DNA from: Sandarakinorhabdus sp. AAP62
Lineage (GTDB): Bacteria; Pseudomonadota; Alphaproteobacteria; Sphingomonadales; Sphingomonadaceae
Assembly (NCBI RefSeq): GCF_000331225.1
Contig: NZ_ANFY01000005.1
Coordinates: forward strand, 124,001-188,000
Direction of reading: 5' to 3'
DNA length: 64,000 bases
The notes below the pieces were generated by a model. It was not told the DNA's origin. It searched no databases and worked only from the letters and a program-made list of their open reading frames with translations. Shown here piece after piece: positions 52,974 through 61,501 of the stretch (positions are counted from its first letter, which is position 1; each line of letters opens with the position of its first letter). Made by a program: the position numbers and the translations under genes.

Positions 52974-55742
52974 TCAGCCATAGGCCCCGAAATGATTGGC
53001 AATTGCGATGCTGATCAGCGGGATCAGTCGCGCGGTCGTGGCAATTGGCTCGATGAAGCGGCGCTGGATGCCGGCATAGGCCTGCGCGTCATCCTCGGGC
53101 CAATCGGTGGGCTCATCCATGCGATAATCCGCCAGATCGGGCGCTGTCACCGGGAAGGCGCGGCGCAGCTGTTCCAGCGCCTCGTCGGTGCGCAGGGATA
53201 GCACCATGTCGAGCACGTCATCACGGCTGATGTCATTGCGGCGCGAAAAGGCCGGGATATCGACGGCCCGCAAAAACAGATGCTGCATCAGCGCCAGCCG
53301 CAGCGCGTGCAGCACGCCCAGCGTGCGGCGGGTGGCCTCGGTACCCGGATCGGCGGGCGTTGGTTCGGGCAGGTGGCTCAGCAACTGCCGCAGCTTGATA
53401 TTATCGACCCGCAACATGGAGGCGAGACGGCGGAACTGGCCGGAGCGATCATCCTCCACCAGTTTCTCGGCCAGCGCGAGGCAGGGCCGTGCCAGCGCTT
53501 CCTCGGTGCCGCGATAGGGGCGGGTGGCCCAATAGGCGCTGTTGAACAATTCGCCATAGGCGGCCAGCGTCTTGATGCTGGCGATGGCGTTGGCGGTTTC
53601 CACCAGCCCCAGCAATTGCCGCCCGCGCGCCGAACTCGCCAGCAGCGCCGCCAGCGCTTCCTGCGCGTCCATCCCGGCAGAGCCGACCCCGGCCAGCACG
53701 TTCACCGGATAGCCCAGTTGCTGCAAAATCGCGTTGTGCGGAATGGCGCGGATCGAACGCAACGACGCGTCGCGATCGCTGCCGATATCGCTCTGGCGCT
53801 TCAGGCGCCGCGAACCCGTCACCGGAATCAGGCCGAGGCCGAACGCCGTGATCGCCCGGGCATAGGGCCGCGCTTCGAACATCTGGCGCTGGTGGCGGCG
53901 GATCATGCGGTAATAATCGAGGCTGAGATCGGTGCGGGTGTAGAAGGGGTCATCCGCGCCGCCTGTCGCCAGCGTCGGCGTGATTTCGGCAATGCGGGTC
54001 AGCGTCGCCAGCGCCAGCGCGTCATGGCCGAAGAACAGGAAACCATCGCCGCCCTGGAAGCTGGCTTCGGCCTCGACGCGGATGCCGGCAGCGGCAAACT
54101 GTGCCCGCGCCCAGCGGCTGAGTGGCCAGGCCAGGCGATCGGTGAAGCTGACGGGGTGGGCGCCGCGGCCCATCGATTCGCCGTGCGTGTTGAAGATCAG
54201 CGCCGCCACGTCCGACAGGCCGTTCTTGACCATGGCGCGCGCCAGCCGGCCTTGCAGCCGCTCGATGGCCAGCGCCGCCGGCACCTGGCCCACAAAGCGC
54301 CCGGCATCGGAAAAGCCGGTCTGGATCGCCACCCGGCCGCGGGCCCGGGCATAGGCGCGATAGGCAGGTTCCGCCAGCAGCGCATCAAGGAAACGTCCGC
54401 CATGCTCCAGCGCGGTTTCCGTCTCGAACAGCGGCGACACGTCCACTTGGGTCGCAATGCCGAACAGCTTCGCGAAATAGAGCGCGGCCAGCACGGTTTG
54501 CGGCTGTTCGCATTCGGCGATCAGCAGGCGGATGGGCGTATCGGCATCCAGATGCTTCAGGATCGCCGCCATGGCGAGAAACTGGCGCACCGCGGTCGTG
54601 CTCTCCACCGCCAGCGCCGCGAAGTTCGACCGCAAGGGCTTCACCGTATCAAGCAGGCCGCGCAGCCGGATCAGCGCCTGGCCGCTGCCCATATCGAGTT
54701 GGCCATCGGGATCAATGCGGCGGCGGATGGCGTTGTGCAATTGCGCGGCGTTCACCCGGAAATGGATCCAGCCCATGCCCAGGCCATCGCCGGCCATGGC
54801 AGCGGCCAGCACCAGATGCGCGCGCGCCTGATCGACGGGCAGGCTGGCGGCGGTGGCCTTCAATTGGGCAATGGGTTCGGCCAGGCTGGTCAGCGCGTCG
54901 ACATGCGGTGCAGTCACCCGGTTGGCGATGGCCGACAGCGCAGCGGCATCATCGCTGTTGCCGGCGAACAGCGCGGCCTGGGCATGGGCATGGGCGCCAG
55001 CGCGTGACAGGCGCTCGGCCAGGGCCAGCTCGCCCAGCCGGGCCGCTTCTCCGGCCAGCAGGGCCAGGCGCTCGCCCTTTTCATGGGCGCGAAACCCGAT
55101 GCTGGTGGCCCAGCCAATGTCGGTGCGGCCATCCATGTCATAGCCGACCCAGCTCGCCAGCCGGAACAGGCAGGGGGTGAGCGCCTGCCATTCATCGGGA
55201 TAAGCGCGTGCCGCCACGGCGAGCAATTCATTGTGCAACAGATCGCGCGCCGCCAGTGCCCGGGTGATGGCCGCCAGCACCGCCTCATGTTCTTCCAGCA
55301 GGCTGGGGGAAGGGCGGGTTTCCACAGGCGCCACGGCCACCGGCGCGCCGCTCACCGCTGCCTGCGCCACGGCGGTATATTCATCCGAAGTCAGCAGGAA
55401 GGTCGGGTGCGCGGTGAACACCACGTGCAGCAGCGGCGCCTCCCAGCGGGCCTTGAAGGCCGCGAAATCGCCCGTTGCCGATGCTTCGACCTGGGCGCGG
55501 AAGGCGGCGATATTGGCAGCATCATCCAGGCTGCCGAGCAAGCGCGCCAGCCGCTGGCTCCGTGCCTGCAAGCCTTCGCGGCCCAGTTCGGCGATGGCAT
55601 TGGCCAGTCCGGCCAGCGTCACCGTGCCATCTTCCAGCCCGCGGCTGATCTCCAGCCCCAGCTGGAACACCGGATTGAACAACGGCGTTTCCGCCGTTCG
55701 CGCGTGGAGTTCGGCCAGGCGCTGGCGATAGGAGTCGATCAT
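52974..55742 (-). CDS. Divergent phosphoenolpyruvate carboxylase-like protein
   Basis: Protein of 922 residues that aligns with PEP carboxylase over its whole length. Retained: H112 (VFTAHPT), R329, E440 (PLFET) and D479 (GFSDAG), which by position match E. coli H138, R396 and metal ligands E506 and D543, and R526 (GRG, R587). Changed: K546 becomes R482, H579 becomes N518, R581 becomes H520; the normally invariant GGDRDGN is GYDMDGR and the Gly-rich loop HGRGGxxGRGG is NTHGESMGRGA. It could be a PEPC with altered kinetics or an enzyme with another reaction. It ends a five-gene minus-strand run and starts 41 bp after DUF3047. Confidence 0.75.
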   Translation of the reverse strand: MIDSYRQRLAELHARTAETPLFNPVFQLGLEISRGLEDGTVTLAGLANAIAELGREGLQARSQRLARLLGSLDDAANIAAFRAQVEASATGDFAAFKARWEAPLLHVVFTAHPTFLLTSDEYTAVAQAAVSGAPVAVAPVETRPSPSLLEEHEAVLAAITRALAARDLLHNELLAVAARAYPDEWQALTPCLFRLASWVGYDMDGRTDIGWATSIGFRAHEKGERLALLAGEAARLGELALAERLSRAGAHAHAQAALFAGNSDDAAALSAIANRVTAPHVDALTSLAEPIAQLKATAASLPVDQARAHLVLAAAMAGDGLGMGWIHFRVNAAQLHNAIRRRIDPDGQLDMGSGQALIRLRGLLDTVKPLRSNFAALAVESTTAVRQFLAMAAILKHLDADTPIRLLIAECEQPQTVLAALYFAKLFGIATQVDVSPLFETETALEHGGRFLDALLAEPAYRAYARARGRVAIQTGFSDAGRFVGQVPAALAIERLQGRLARAMVKNGLSDVAALIFNTHGESMGRGAHPVSFTDRLAWPLSRWARAQFAAAGIRVEAEASFQGGDGFLFFGHDALALATLTRIAEITPTLATGGADDPFYTRTDLSLDYYRMIRRHQRQMFEARPYARAITAFGLGLIPVTGSRRLKRQSDIGSDRDASLRSIRAIPHNAILQQLGYPVNVLAGVGSAGMDAQEALAALLASSARGRQLLGLVETANAIASIKTLAAYGELFNSAYWATRPYRGTEEALARPCLALAEKLVEDDRSGQFRRLASMLRVDNIKLRQLLSHLPEPTPADPGTEATRRTLGVLHALRLALMQHLFLRAVDIPAFSRRNDISRDDVLDMVLSLRTDEALEQLRRAFPVTAPDLADYRMDEPTDWPEDDAQAYAGIQRRFIEPIATTARLIPLISIAIANHFGAYG

Positions 55743-55783
55743 GCCGCCATGCTCGCGCTTTTTGTGCAGTGCGGCAAGATGGT

Positions 55784-56476
55784 TCAGGCCGGGAAACGGC
55801 AGGCCTGATCGCGGGCGGTAAAGTGCAGATCGGCGAACCAGCCGCGCGCGGTGCCGCCGGTCTGATCGGTATCCACGGCCACGGCGACGGAGGTGGGGGT
55901 GCCGCTGGTGCCGGGGAAGGCGCGGGCATAATCGCGGGTCAGATCCATGCGTTGTTCCACCCAGCGGCCCGCAGCGGCCGCCCCGCTTTGCGCCACCACC
56001 ATCTGGGCGCGATCCGTATAGGCGTTGGGCGCGGTGGTGCCGATCGGGTGGCTGTTGTCCCACACATAGTTCAAGGCGGCATCAGGGATGGGGCCGGCAA
56101 ACAGGCGGCGGGCCATGCCGAGCTTCAGTCTTGTGCCAAGTGCCATCTGCTTGTCGGGAATGTCGAAGCCGACATAGACGCGCGCGGCATAATCATCGCC
56201 GGCCCTGGTCCTCATGTTGGCACCGGCGATGGGCGCTTCGATGCGCCAGCGCCAGCACAGGATCGGATGAGCCGCCAGATCGACGCTGACCGGGCGGGCG
56301 AGGAGCGCCATGGATTTGCTGGCGCTGCCTTCGACGCCGGTCACACCATCGATGCGGGTGATGCGGTACCGGGTAGGCGGCACCTTCTTCGACACAGGCG
56401 CCACCTGCCACGGCGGCGGCACTGGGCCTTCGGCGGGAAAAACCATCAACTGGGCAGCGAGCAGGAGGGTGAGCAT
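55784..56476 (-). CDS. DUF3047 domain-containing protein
   Basis: Probably exported protein of 230 residues with a short hydrophobic start (MLTLLLAAQLMVFPAEG). The DUF3047 features are visible: LCWRWRIEAPI, a DDYAARVYVGFD block, LNYVWDNSHPIGTTAPNAYTDRAQMVVAQSG, and VAVAVDTDQTGGTARGWFADLHF near the end. The family has no established function. It sits between the CDP-alcohol phosphatidyltransferase gene and the PEPC-like gene. Confidence 0.85.
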   Translation of the reverse strand: MLTLLLAAQLMVFPAEGPVPPPWQVAPVSKKVPPTRYRITRIDGVTGVEGSASKSMALLARPVSVDLAAHPILCWRWRIEAPIAGANMRTRAGDDYAARVYVGFDIPDKQMALGTRLKLGMARRLFAGPIPDAALNYVWDNSHPIGTTAPNAYTDRAQMVVAQSGAAAAGRWVEQRMDLTRDYARAFPGTSGTPTSVAVAVDTDQTGGTARGWFADLHFTARDQACRFPA

Positions 56477-56518
56477 GTCTGTCTTACGCCGCAGCAGGCG
56501 AATTCGTTGCAGCCCGTG

Positions 56519-57124
56519 TCAATCGCGGAACGCATTCCAGGCCGCCACCGTGCGCTGGATGACGGTGAGGATGCACAGGCCGGCATAAGCCAGCGCGATC
56601 ATCGGGAAATGCTGCGGCCACAGGCAGAAGGCGATGAAGACGATGATCGTTTCCGTCCCTTCGGCCAGGCCGGTGTTGTAGAAGAAGCTCTTCTTGCCGT
56701 GGGCGCTGGTTTCCAGCCCACGCTTGCCGGCGATGGTGGCAAAGGCAAGGAAGCTGATGCCGGTGAGGCCGAAGCAGCCCATCAGGATGAGCGCCGGCAC
56801 CAGATTGCCGGGGGCAGCCAGGCCAAAGCCCAAAGGCACAGCCAGATAGAAGACGAAATCACCGACGATATCGAGATAGCCACCGAAATCCGACATCTTC
56901 GTTGCTCGCGCCACCGCGCCGTCCAGCCCGTCGAGCAGGCGATTGACGATGATCACCGCCAGCGCTGCCTTGAACTGGCCCTGCGCCAGCAGCGCTCCCG
57001 CCCCGATGCCGAGCAGGATGCCGATGCAGGTGATGGCATTGGCCGTCACGCCCAGCGCCGCCAGCGTCCGCCCCAGCGCATTCAATGGCGGGTCGATCAG
57101 CGGGCGCAGGCGGGCGTCAAGCAA
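56519..57124 (-). CDS. CDP-alcohol phosphatidyltransferase family protein
   Basis: Inner-membrane enzyme of 201 residues that joins a CDP-linked lipid or alcohol to an acceptor. The family motif D-x2-DG-x2-AR-x8-G-x3-D-x3-D is complete (DGLDGAVAR...GGYLDIVGD, about 65-88), with five or six hydrophobic helices. The TTG start at 57124 overlaps the nupC stop by 8 bp. Which phospholipid it makes cannot be told; the sequence is not the typical PgsA or PssA. Confidence 0.88.
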   Translation of the reverse strand: MLDARLRPLIDPPLNALGRTLAALGVTANAITCIGILLGIGAGALLAQGQFKAALAVIIVNRLLDGLDGAVARATKMSDFGGYLDIVGDFVFYLAVPLGFGLAAPGNLVPALILMGCFGLTGISFLAFATIAGKRGLETSAHGKKSFFYNTGLAEGTETIIVFIAFCLWPQHFPMIALAYAGLCILTVIQRTVAAWNAFRD

Positions 57125-58385
57125 GAGGGGTCACCAGGCCGATCATCGCGCCGGTCATCAGCGTCGCAAAATTGCCGGCAATCCAGCTCTTGATGCCCAG
57201 TCCGGCCGCTTCAGCGCGGCGCTGCGGGCACAGGCTGGCGATGGTGGAAACGAGCAGGCCAATGCTGGCCAGATTGGCAAAGCCGGCCAGCGCATAGGTG
57301 ACGATCAGCGTGCTGCGCGGATCGAGCGTGCCGGCGGACAGGGCGGCCAGATCGAGATAGGCGACATATTCATTCAGGATCGCCTTGGTGCCCATCAGCG
57401 CGCCCGCCGCCGGCGCCTGATCCCACGGCACGCCGATGGCCCACATGAACGGCGAGAATATCCAGCCGAACATGCGCTTGAGGGTGAGGGCGGTGCCGTC
57501 GACATGCGGCGCCAGTGCAAGGATCTGATCGGCCAGGTTCACCAGCGCGAAGATGGTGATGATGATGCCGATGACGGCCAGCATCAGTTGCACGCCTTCC
57601 ATGGCACCGCGCACCACCGCGTCCATGGCGCCATCATAGGCGAGGTCAGGCTCGGCCGCGTCGCCGGACTGCGGCTGGCCCGGTACCATCAGCCGGGCAA
57701 CCATCAGTGCGGCGGGCAGCGAAATCAGGCTGGCAACGATCAGATGGCCGGCGGCGTTGGGGATGAGCTTGCCCAGCGTGCTGGCATAGAGCACCAGAAT
57801 CGCACCCGAAATCGTCGCCATGATCATCGCCATGATGGCGAACAGATCAGACCGGCTCATGGTCGCAAACCAGGCGCGCAGCACCAGCGGCGATTCAACG
57901 ACGCCCAGGAACAGCGTGCCGCCACCGCCCAGCCCGACGACGCCCGAAACGCCCAGCGTGCGCCGCAAGGCCCAGCTGAGCCCGCGCACCAGCGCCCTCA
58001 ATATGCCCCAGTGCCAGAGCAGCGCGGAAAGCGCCGAAAACACGATGATCAGCGGCAGGATCTGGAAGGCGATGATCAGCGGTGGGCTGGCGCCAGGTGC
58101 GAGCGCAAACGGCAGCGGCGCGCCGCCGAGATAGCCGAACATGTAGGAGGAGCCGACCAGCGTCGCCTTCTCGATGGCAGCCACCCCCTGATTGGCGACG
58201 CCAACGGCCGCCCAGATCGGCGGCACCCGCACCACGATGACAGCAATCGCCAGTTGCAGCAGCAGCGCGCCGACCAGCCAGCGCCAGCCTGGGCGATTGG
58301 CGCGGTCTTCGCTGAACGTCCAAGCCAGCAGCAAGATGGCCGCCAGCCCGATCAGACCCTGAAATTGCTGCATCAGGCCATGCAT
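57117..58385 (-). CDS. Concentrative nucleoside transporter (NupC/CNT family)
   Basis: Inner-membrane cation-coupled nucleoside importer of 422 residues. Family blocks: VGLGGGGTLFLGVVESPLVL, MATISGAILVLYAS, FSPFMWAIGVPWDQAPAAGALMGTKAILNEYVAYLDL and ALAGFANLASIGLLVSTI. The start at 58385 lies one base behind the stop of the TonB receptor gene, so the two are very likely translated from one message. This links a TonB receptor to nucleoside uptake. Confidence 0.93.
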   Translation of the reverse strand: MHGLMQQFQGLIGLAAILLLAWTFSEDRANRPGWRWLVGALLLQLAIAVIVVRVPPIWAAVGVANQGVAAIEKATLVGSSYMFGYLGGAPLPFALAPGASPPLIIAFQILPLIIVFSALSALLWHWGILRALVRGLSWALRRTLGVSGVVGLGGGGTLFLGVVESPLVLRAWFATMSRSDLFAIMAMIMATISGAILVLYASTLGKLIPNAAGHLIVASLISLPAALMVARLMVPGQPQSGDAAEPDLAYDGAMDAVVRGAMEGVQLMLAVIGIIITIFALVNLADQILALAPHVDGTALTLKRMFGWIFSPFMWAIGVPWDQAPAAGALMGTKAILNEYVAYLDLAALSAGTLDPRSTLIVTYALAGFANLASIGLLVSTIASLCPQRRAEAAGLGIKSWIAGNFATLMTGAMIGLVTPLA

Positions 58386-58386
58386 A

Positions 58387-61300
58387 TCAGAATTTGTACG
58401 CGATACCGAACTGGAACTGCCTTGGCGGGCCGGCGTTGCGTTGCACGAAGGGTGCGCCGCCGCCGAACTGCACCTGGTTCGACGTGGTGGCGGCGTTGGC
58501 AAAGCCGGATTGGTTGTTGGCGTTGAACAGGTTGAACACGTCGGCCGAAAGCTCGATGCGCTTCAGCAGCAGATAGCGGATTCCGAGATCGACCGTGGCC
58601 GACCACGGCAGCCGCGCCGAGTTGCGGGCGGCGCCGGGGAAACGGTCGGAGTTGCCGACGAAATTCTCGCCGAACGAAGCGCCATCGCCGTTCAGATCCT
58701 GCGTGCCGAAAATCCGTGCATCGGGCACCAGATTGACCGGCTGACCCGACTGGAACAGGCCGGCGGCCGTGAAGGTGAGGCCATCGAGCGGATAGAGATA
58801 GCCGACTGCAGAGATCACATGCCGCCGATCGTTGGCCGACGGGCCATATTCGGTGCTGAAATCATTGGCGTTGGCGGCGCGGAAATTGATGTCGTCGGTG
58901 TCGTTCTTCAGCCGCGACAGCGTGTAGCTGAGGCGGAAGCCATAATCATCGCTGCCGCGTTCCTTCACGGCAGCCAAGATGAGCGCCATATACTCCGAGC
59001 GGCCTGCGGTTTCCGACACCGTGATCTGCCGTGCCCCGCCCGCCACCAATGCAACGGGCCGGCTTGCATCAGCGGCAGCCTGGCTGCGGACGAGGCCCAG
59101 CGTCTGCGCCAGAGCGGTGCGCGCCGCATTGTCGGGCGCGGCCTGCAGCAGGGCAATATTGGCCGGGGTGAGCGCGGCGGCGTTGGGCGTGAAGGCCGCC
59201 GGCGCATTCAGATCGCGCAGCCGCACCAGATTGCGGCTGCGGCTGTAGATGCCATCGACGCTCAACGTGAGTGTCGAAGTCGCCTGATATTGATAGCCGC
59301 CGCTCAATTGCAGGCTCCACGGGCTGTCATAGCCGGTGGGCGACAGGATGCGTGCTTCGCCCAGCGTGGCGGTGTCGCGCAGCGCCTGCACCTGCGCCGG
59401 GGTTGGGCAGGCCGAAACCGTGGCGCAAGGCGGGGCGACGGTGAGATTGCCGGCGAAGGTGACATCGCGCAGGTTGATACCGGTCGGGATGAGGCCGCGG
59501 CTCTGCAACTGGCCCAATTGGGTGAGGAAGCCCGGCGCCGTGGTGTTGCGCTGCAGGGCGTCGGAAATGACGGCATAACTCAATTTGCCGGTGAAGATGC
59601 CGGCCCCGAAGCGCACCGACGAGCGCGCATCCGGCCGCCAGTTCAGCGCCAGACGCGGCGCGATATTGTCGAAATCGCCGCCGCCGGCACCCTTGGCGGT
59701 GAGGCTGTCATAATCCCAGCGCAGGCCCAGCGTGGCGGTGAGGCGCGGGCTGATCTGCCATTCGTCTTCCAGGTAGAAGGCCAGCAAAGTCTGATCGGTG
59801 CCAAAGCTTTGCGGCCGCAATTCAACGGCATAATTGGCGACCACCGGGTTCAGCGCCAGCACGTCGGAGGCGGTCAGCCCCAGCCCGCGGCCGCCAGCAC
59901 GCAGCGCCGTCAGCTGCGGCGCGGTCAGATCGACGACGAAATTGCCATCGGGATTGCCGCCGCCCAGCAGCGTGAACTTGCTGTGGATGACGTCAGCACC
60001 CAGCCGCAGCCGGTGCGCGCCCAGCTTGCGCTGCAGCCGGTGCGTGGTCTGGATCGTTTCTTCCAGGCTGTCGAACAGATAGCCCGGGTGGCCGACCACG
60101 CCGGCGGTGAGCCCCGACGGATCGCGGATCACCACCTGCGGCCCCGGGCCGGCCAGCGCTTCGCCATAATCCCAGCGGAAGCGGGCATATTGCACCGCCC
60201 CGTCATAGCTCCAGTCATCGCCGGCATAGCTCGCCGTGGCCGCAATCAGCGTCGAATGGCGATCCTGATTGGAACCGGCCGAAGGCAGGCTGTTGTTGCC
60301 GCCGCCCAAGCCCCCGCCGGGCCGTTCGATGGTGACGCGGCCGATGTTGGCGCGCAGGCCCAGCGTCCAGTCGTCGGTCAGCCGGTGATCGAGCCGCAGT
60401 GAGGCGAGGTGGAACTGGTTGTTGCCGGTTACATTGTCGGTGATGCCGAGCAGCGGCGCATCAACGACCTGGGTGTTGCGGTCGCGGGTATATTCATAGT
60501 TGATGTAGAAGAACGTCTTGTCCTTGGCGATCGCCCCACCCAGCGCGAAACCAGCCTGATAACGCTCAAAACTTTCGCCCACCTGGTTGCCCGACAGGTC
60601 GCGGCGCGGGAAGGGCGAGGCGGCATCAAGCGGCCGGCCGGGGCGGAGCAGCGCATAGGCTTCGCCGTGCAACGCGTTGCTTCCCGACGGCGTGGTGTAG
60701 TTCACGATGCCATTGGCGGTGCGGCCATAGGCGACCGAGTAGCTGTTGGCGAGCACGGTCACACTGCGGGTGAAGCCCAGCGGCACCGGGAACTTGATGC
60801 CGCCAAGGAAATTCTCGTTATTGTCCAGGCCGTCGATCAGATAATTGGTGTCGAGGCCATTGCTGCCGTTGATCGAGATCGACGGCGCTTCCGGGAAGAA
60901 GCCGGTGCTGGCCACCACGTTCGGCAACCGGATCAGCGAACCGATCACGTCGCGGCCTTCGATGGGCAGGGCGGTCAGTTGCTCACGGCCCAGCGAGGCG
61001 GAGACTTCGGCGTTGACGGCGTTGAGGCCAACAACCGTCCGCGCGCCGGTCACCGTGATGGTCTGGCCCACAGGGGTCAACCGCAGGGTGATGCTGCTGG
61101 AAAAATTGCTGCGCAGGGTCAGCGCCTGCGGTTCGGCAGCGTCATAGGCGGCACTGGCGGCGGTGCTGATGCGGAACTGGCCGCTGGTGGTCAGACCTTC
61201 CAGTCGCAGCAGGCCTTGCGCATCGGTGCGGGCCACGCGGCGGAAACCGGTGCCGGGGTTTTCGATGACGACCTCGATATCGGCAGCAGGCGCGCCACTG

Positions 61301-61410
61301 ACGGCATCGACCACTGAAATCTGGATGCCGGCCTGTTGCGCCTGCGCCGGCATCGCCACCATCGCTGCGCCGGCCAGAAAGACGGCCGCAGCCCGGTTCA
61401 AACCCTTCAT
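58387..61410 (-). CDS. TonB-dependent receptor with N-terminal carboxypeptidase-like domain
   Basis: Outer-membrane protein of 1007 residues. Signal peptide 1-24 (MPAQAQ), then a carboxypeptidase-regulatory-like beta domain at about 27-112 (ISVVDAVSGAPAADIEVVI), a plug at about 115-245 (ISINGSNGLDTNYLIDGLDNNE, SYSVAYGRTANGIVNYTT) and a large barrel ending in Phe (FQFGIAYKF). This is the Oar-like TonB receptor layout. Its gene abuts the nucleoside permease gene by 1 bp, which suggests a nucleoside or nucleotide-derived ligand; this is inference. Confidence 0.93.
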   Translation of the reverse strand: MKGLNRAAAVFLAGAAMVAMPAQAQQAGIQISVVDAVSGAPAADIEVVIENPGTGFRRVARTDAQGLLRLEGLTTSGQFRISTAASAAYDAAEPQALTLRSNFSSSITLRLTPVGQTITVTGARTVVGLNAVNAEVSASLGREQLTALPIEGRDVIGSLIRLPNVVASTGFFPEAPSISINGSNGLDTNYLIDGLDNNENFLGGIKFPVPLGFTRSVTVLANSYSVAYGRTANGIVNYTTPSGSNALHGEAYALLRPGRPLDAASPFPRRDLSGNQVGESFERYQAGFALGGAIAKDKTFFYINYEYTRDRNTQVVDAPLLGITDNVTGNNQFHLASLRLDHRLTDDWTLGLRANIGRVTIERPGGGLGGGNNSLPSAGSNQDRHSTLIAATASYAGDDWSYDGAVQYARFRWDYGEALAGPGPQVVIRDPSGLTAGVVGHPGYLFDSLEETIQTTHRLQRKLGAHRLRLGADVIHSKFTLLGGGNPDGNFVVDLTAPQLTALRAGGRGLGLTASDVLALNPVVANYAVELRPQSFGTDQTLLAFYLEDEWQISPRLTATLGLRWDYDSLTAKGAGGGDFDNIAPRLALNWRPDARSSVRFGAGIFTGKLSYAVISDALQRNTTAPGFLTQLGQLQSRGLIPTGINLRDVTFAGNLTVAPPCATVSACPTPAQVQALRDTATLGEARILSPTGYDSPWSLQLSGGYQYQATSTLTLSVDGIYSRSRNLVRLRDLNAPAAFTPNAAALTPANIALLQAAPDNAARTALAQTLGLVRSQAAADASRPVALVAGGARQITVSETAGRSEYMALILAAVKERGSDDYGFRLSYTLSRLKNDTDDINFRAANANDFSTEYGPSANDRRHVISAVGYLYPLDGLTFTAAGLFQSGQPVNLVPDARIFGTQDLNGDGASFGENFVGNSDRFPGAARNSARLPWSATVDLGIRYLLLKRIELSADVFNLFNANNQSGFANAATTSNQVQFGGGAPFVQRNAGPPRQFQFGIAYKF

Positions 61411-61501
61411 TTCGTTCCCCTGTTAGCCCTTTGCCCCGCCGATTTCATGACGTCTGCGCTTCAAATACGCAACAGCAGGGCATTTGGTTACCCGCCCAAG
61501 C

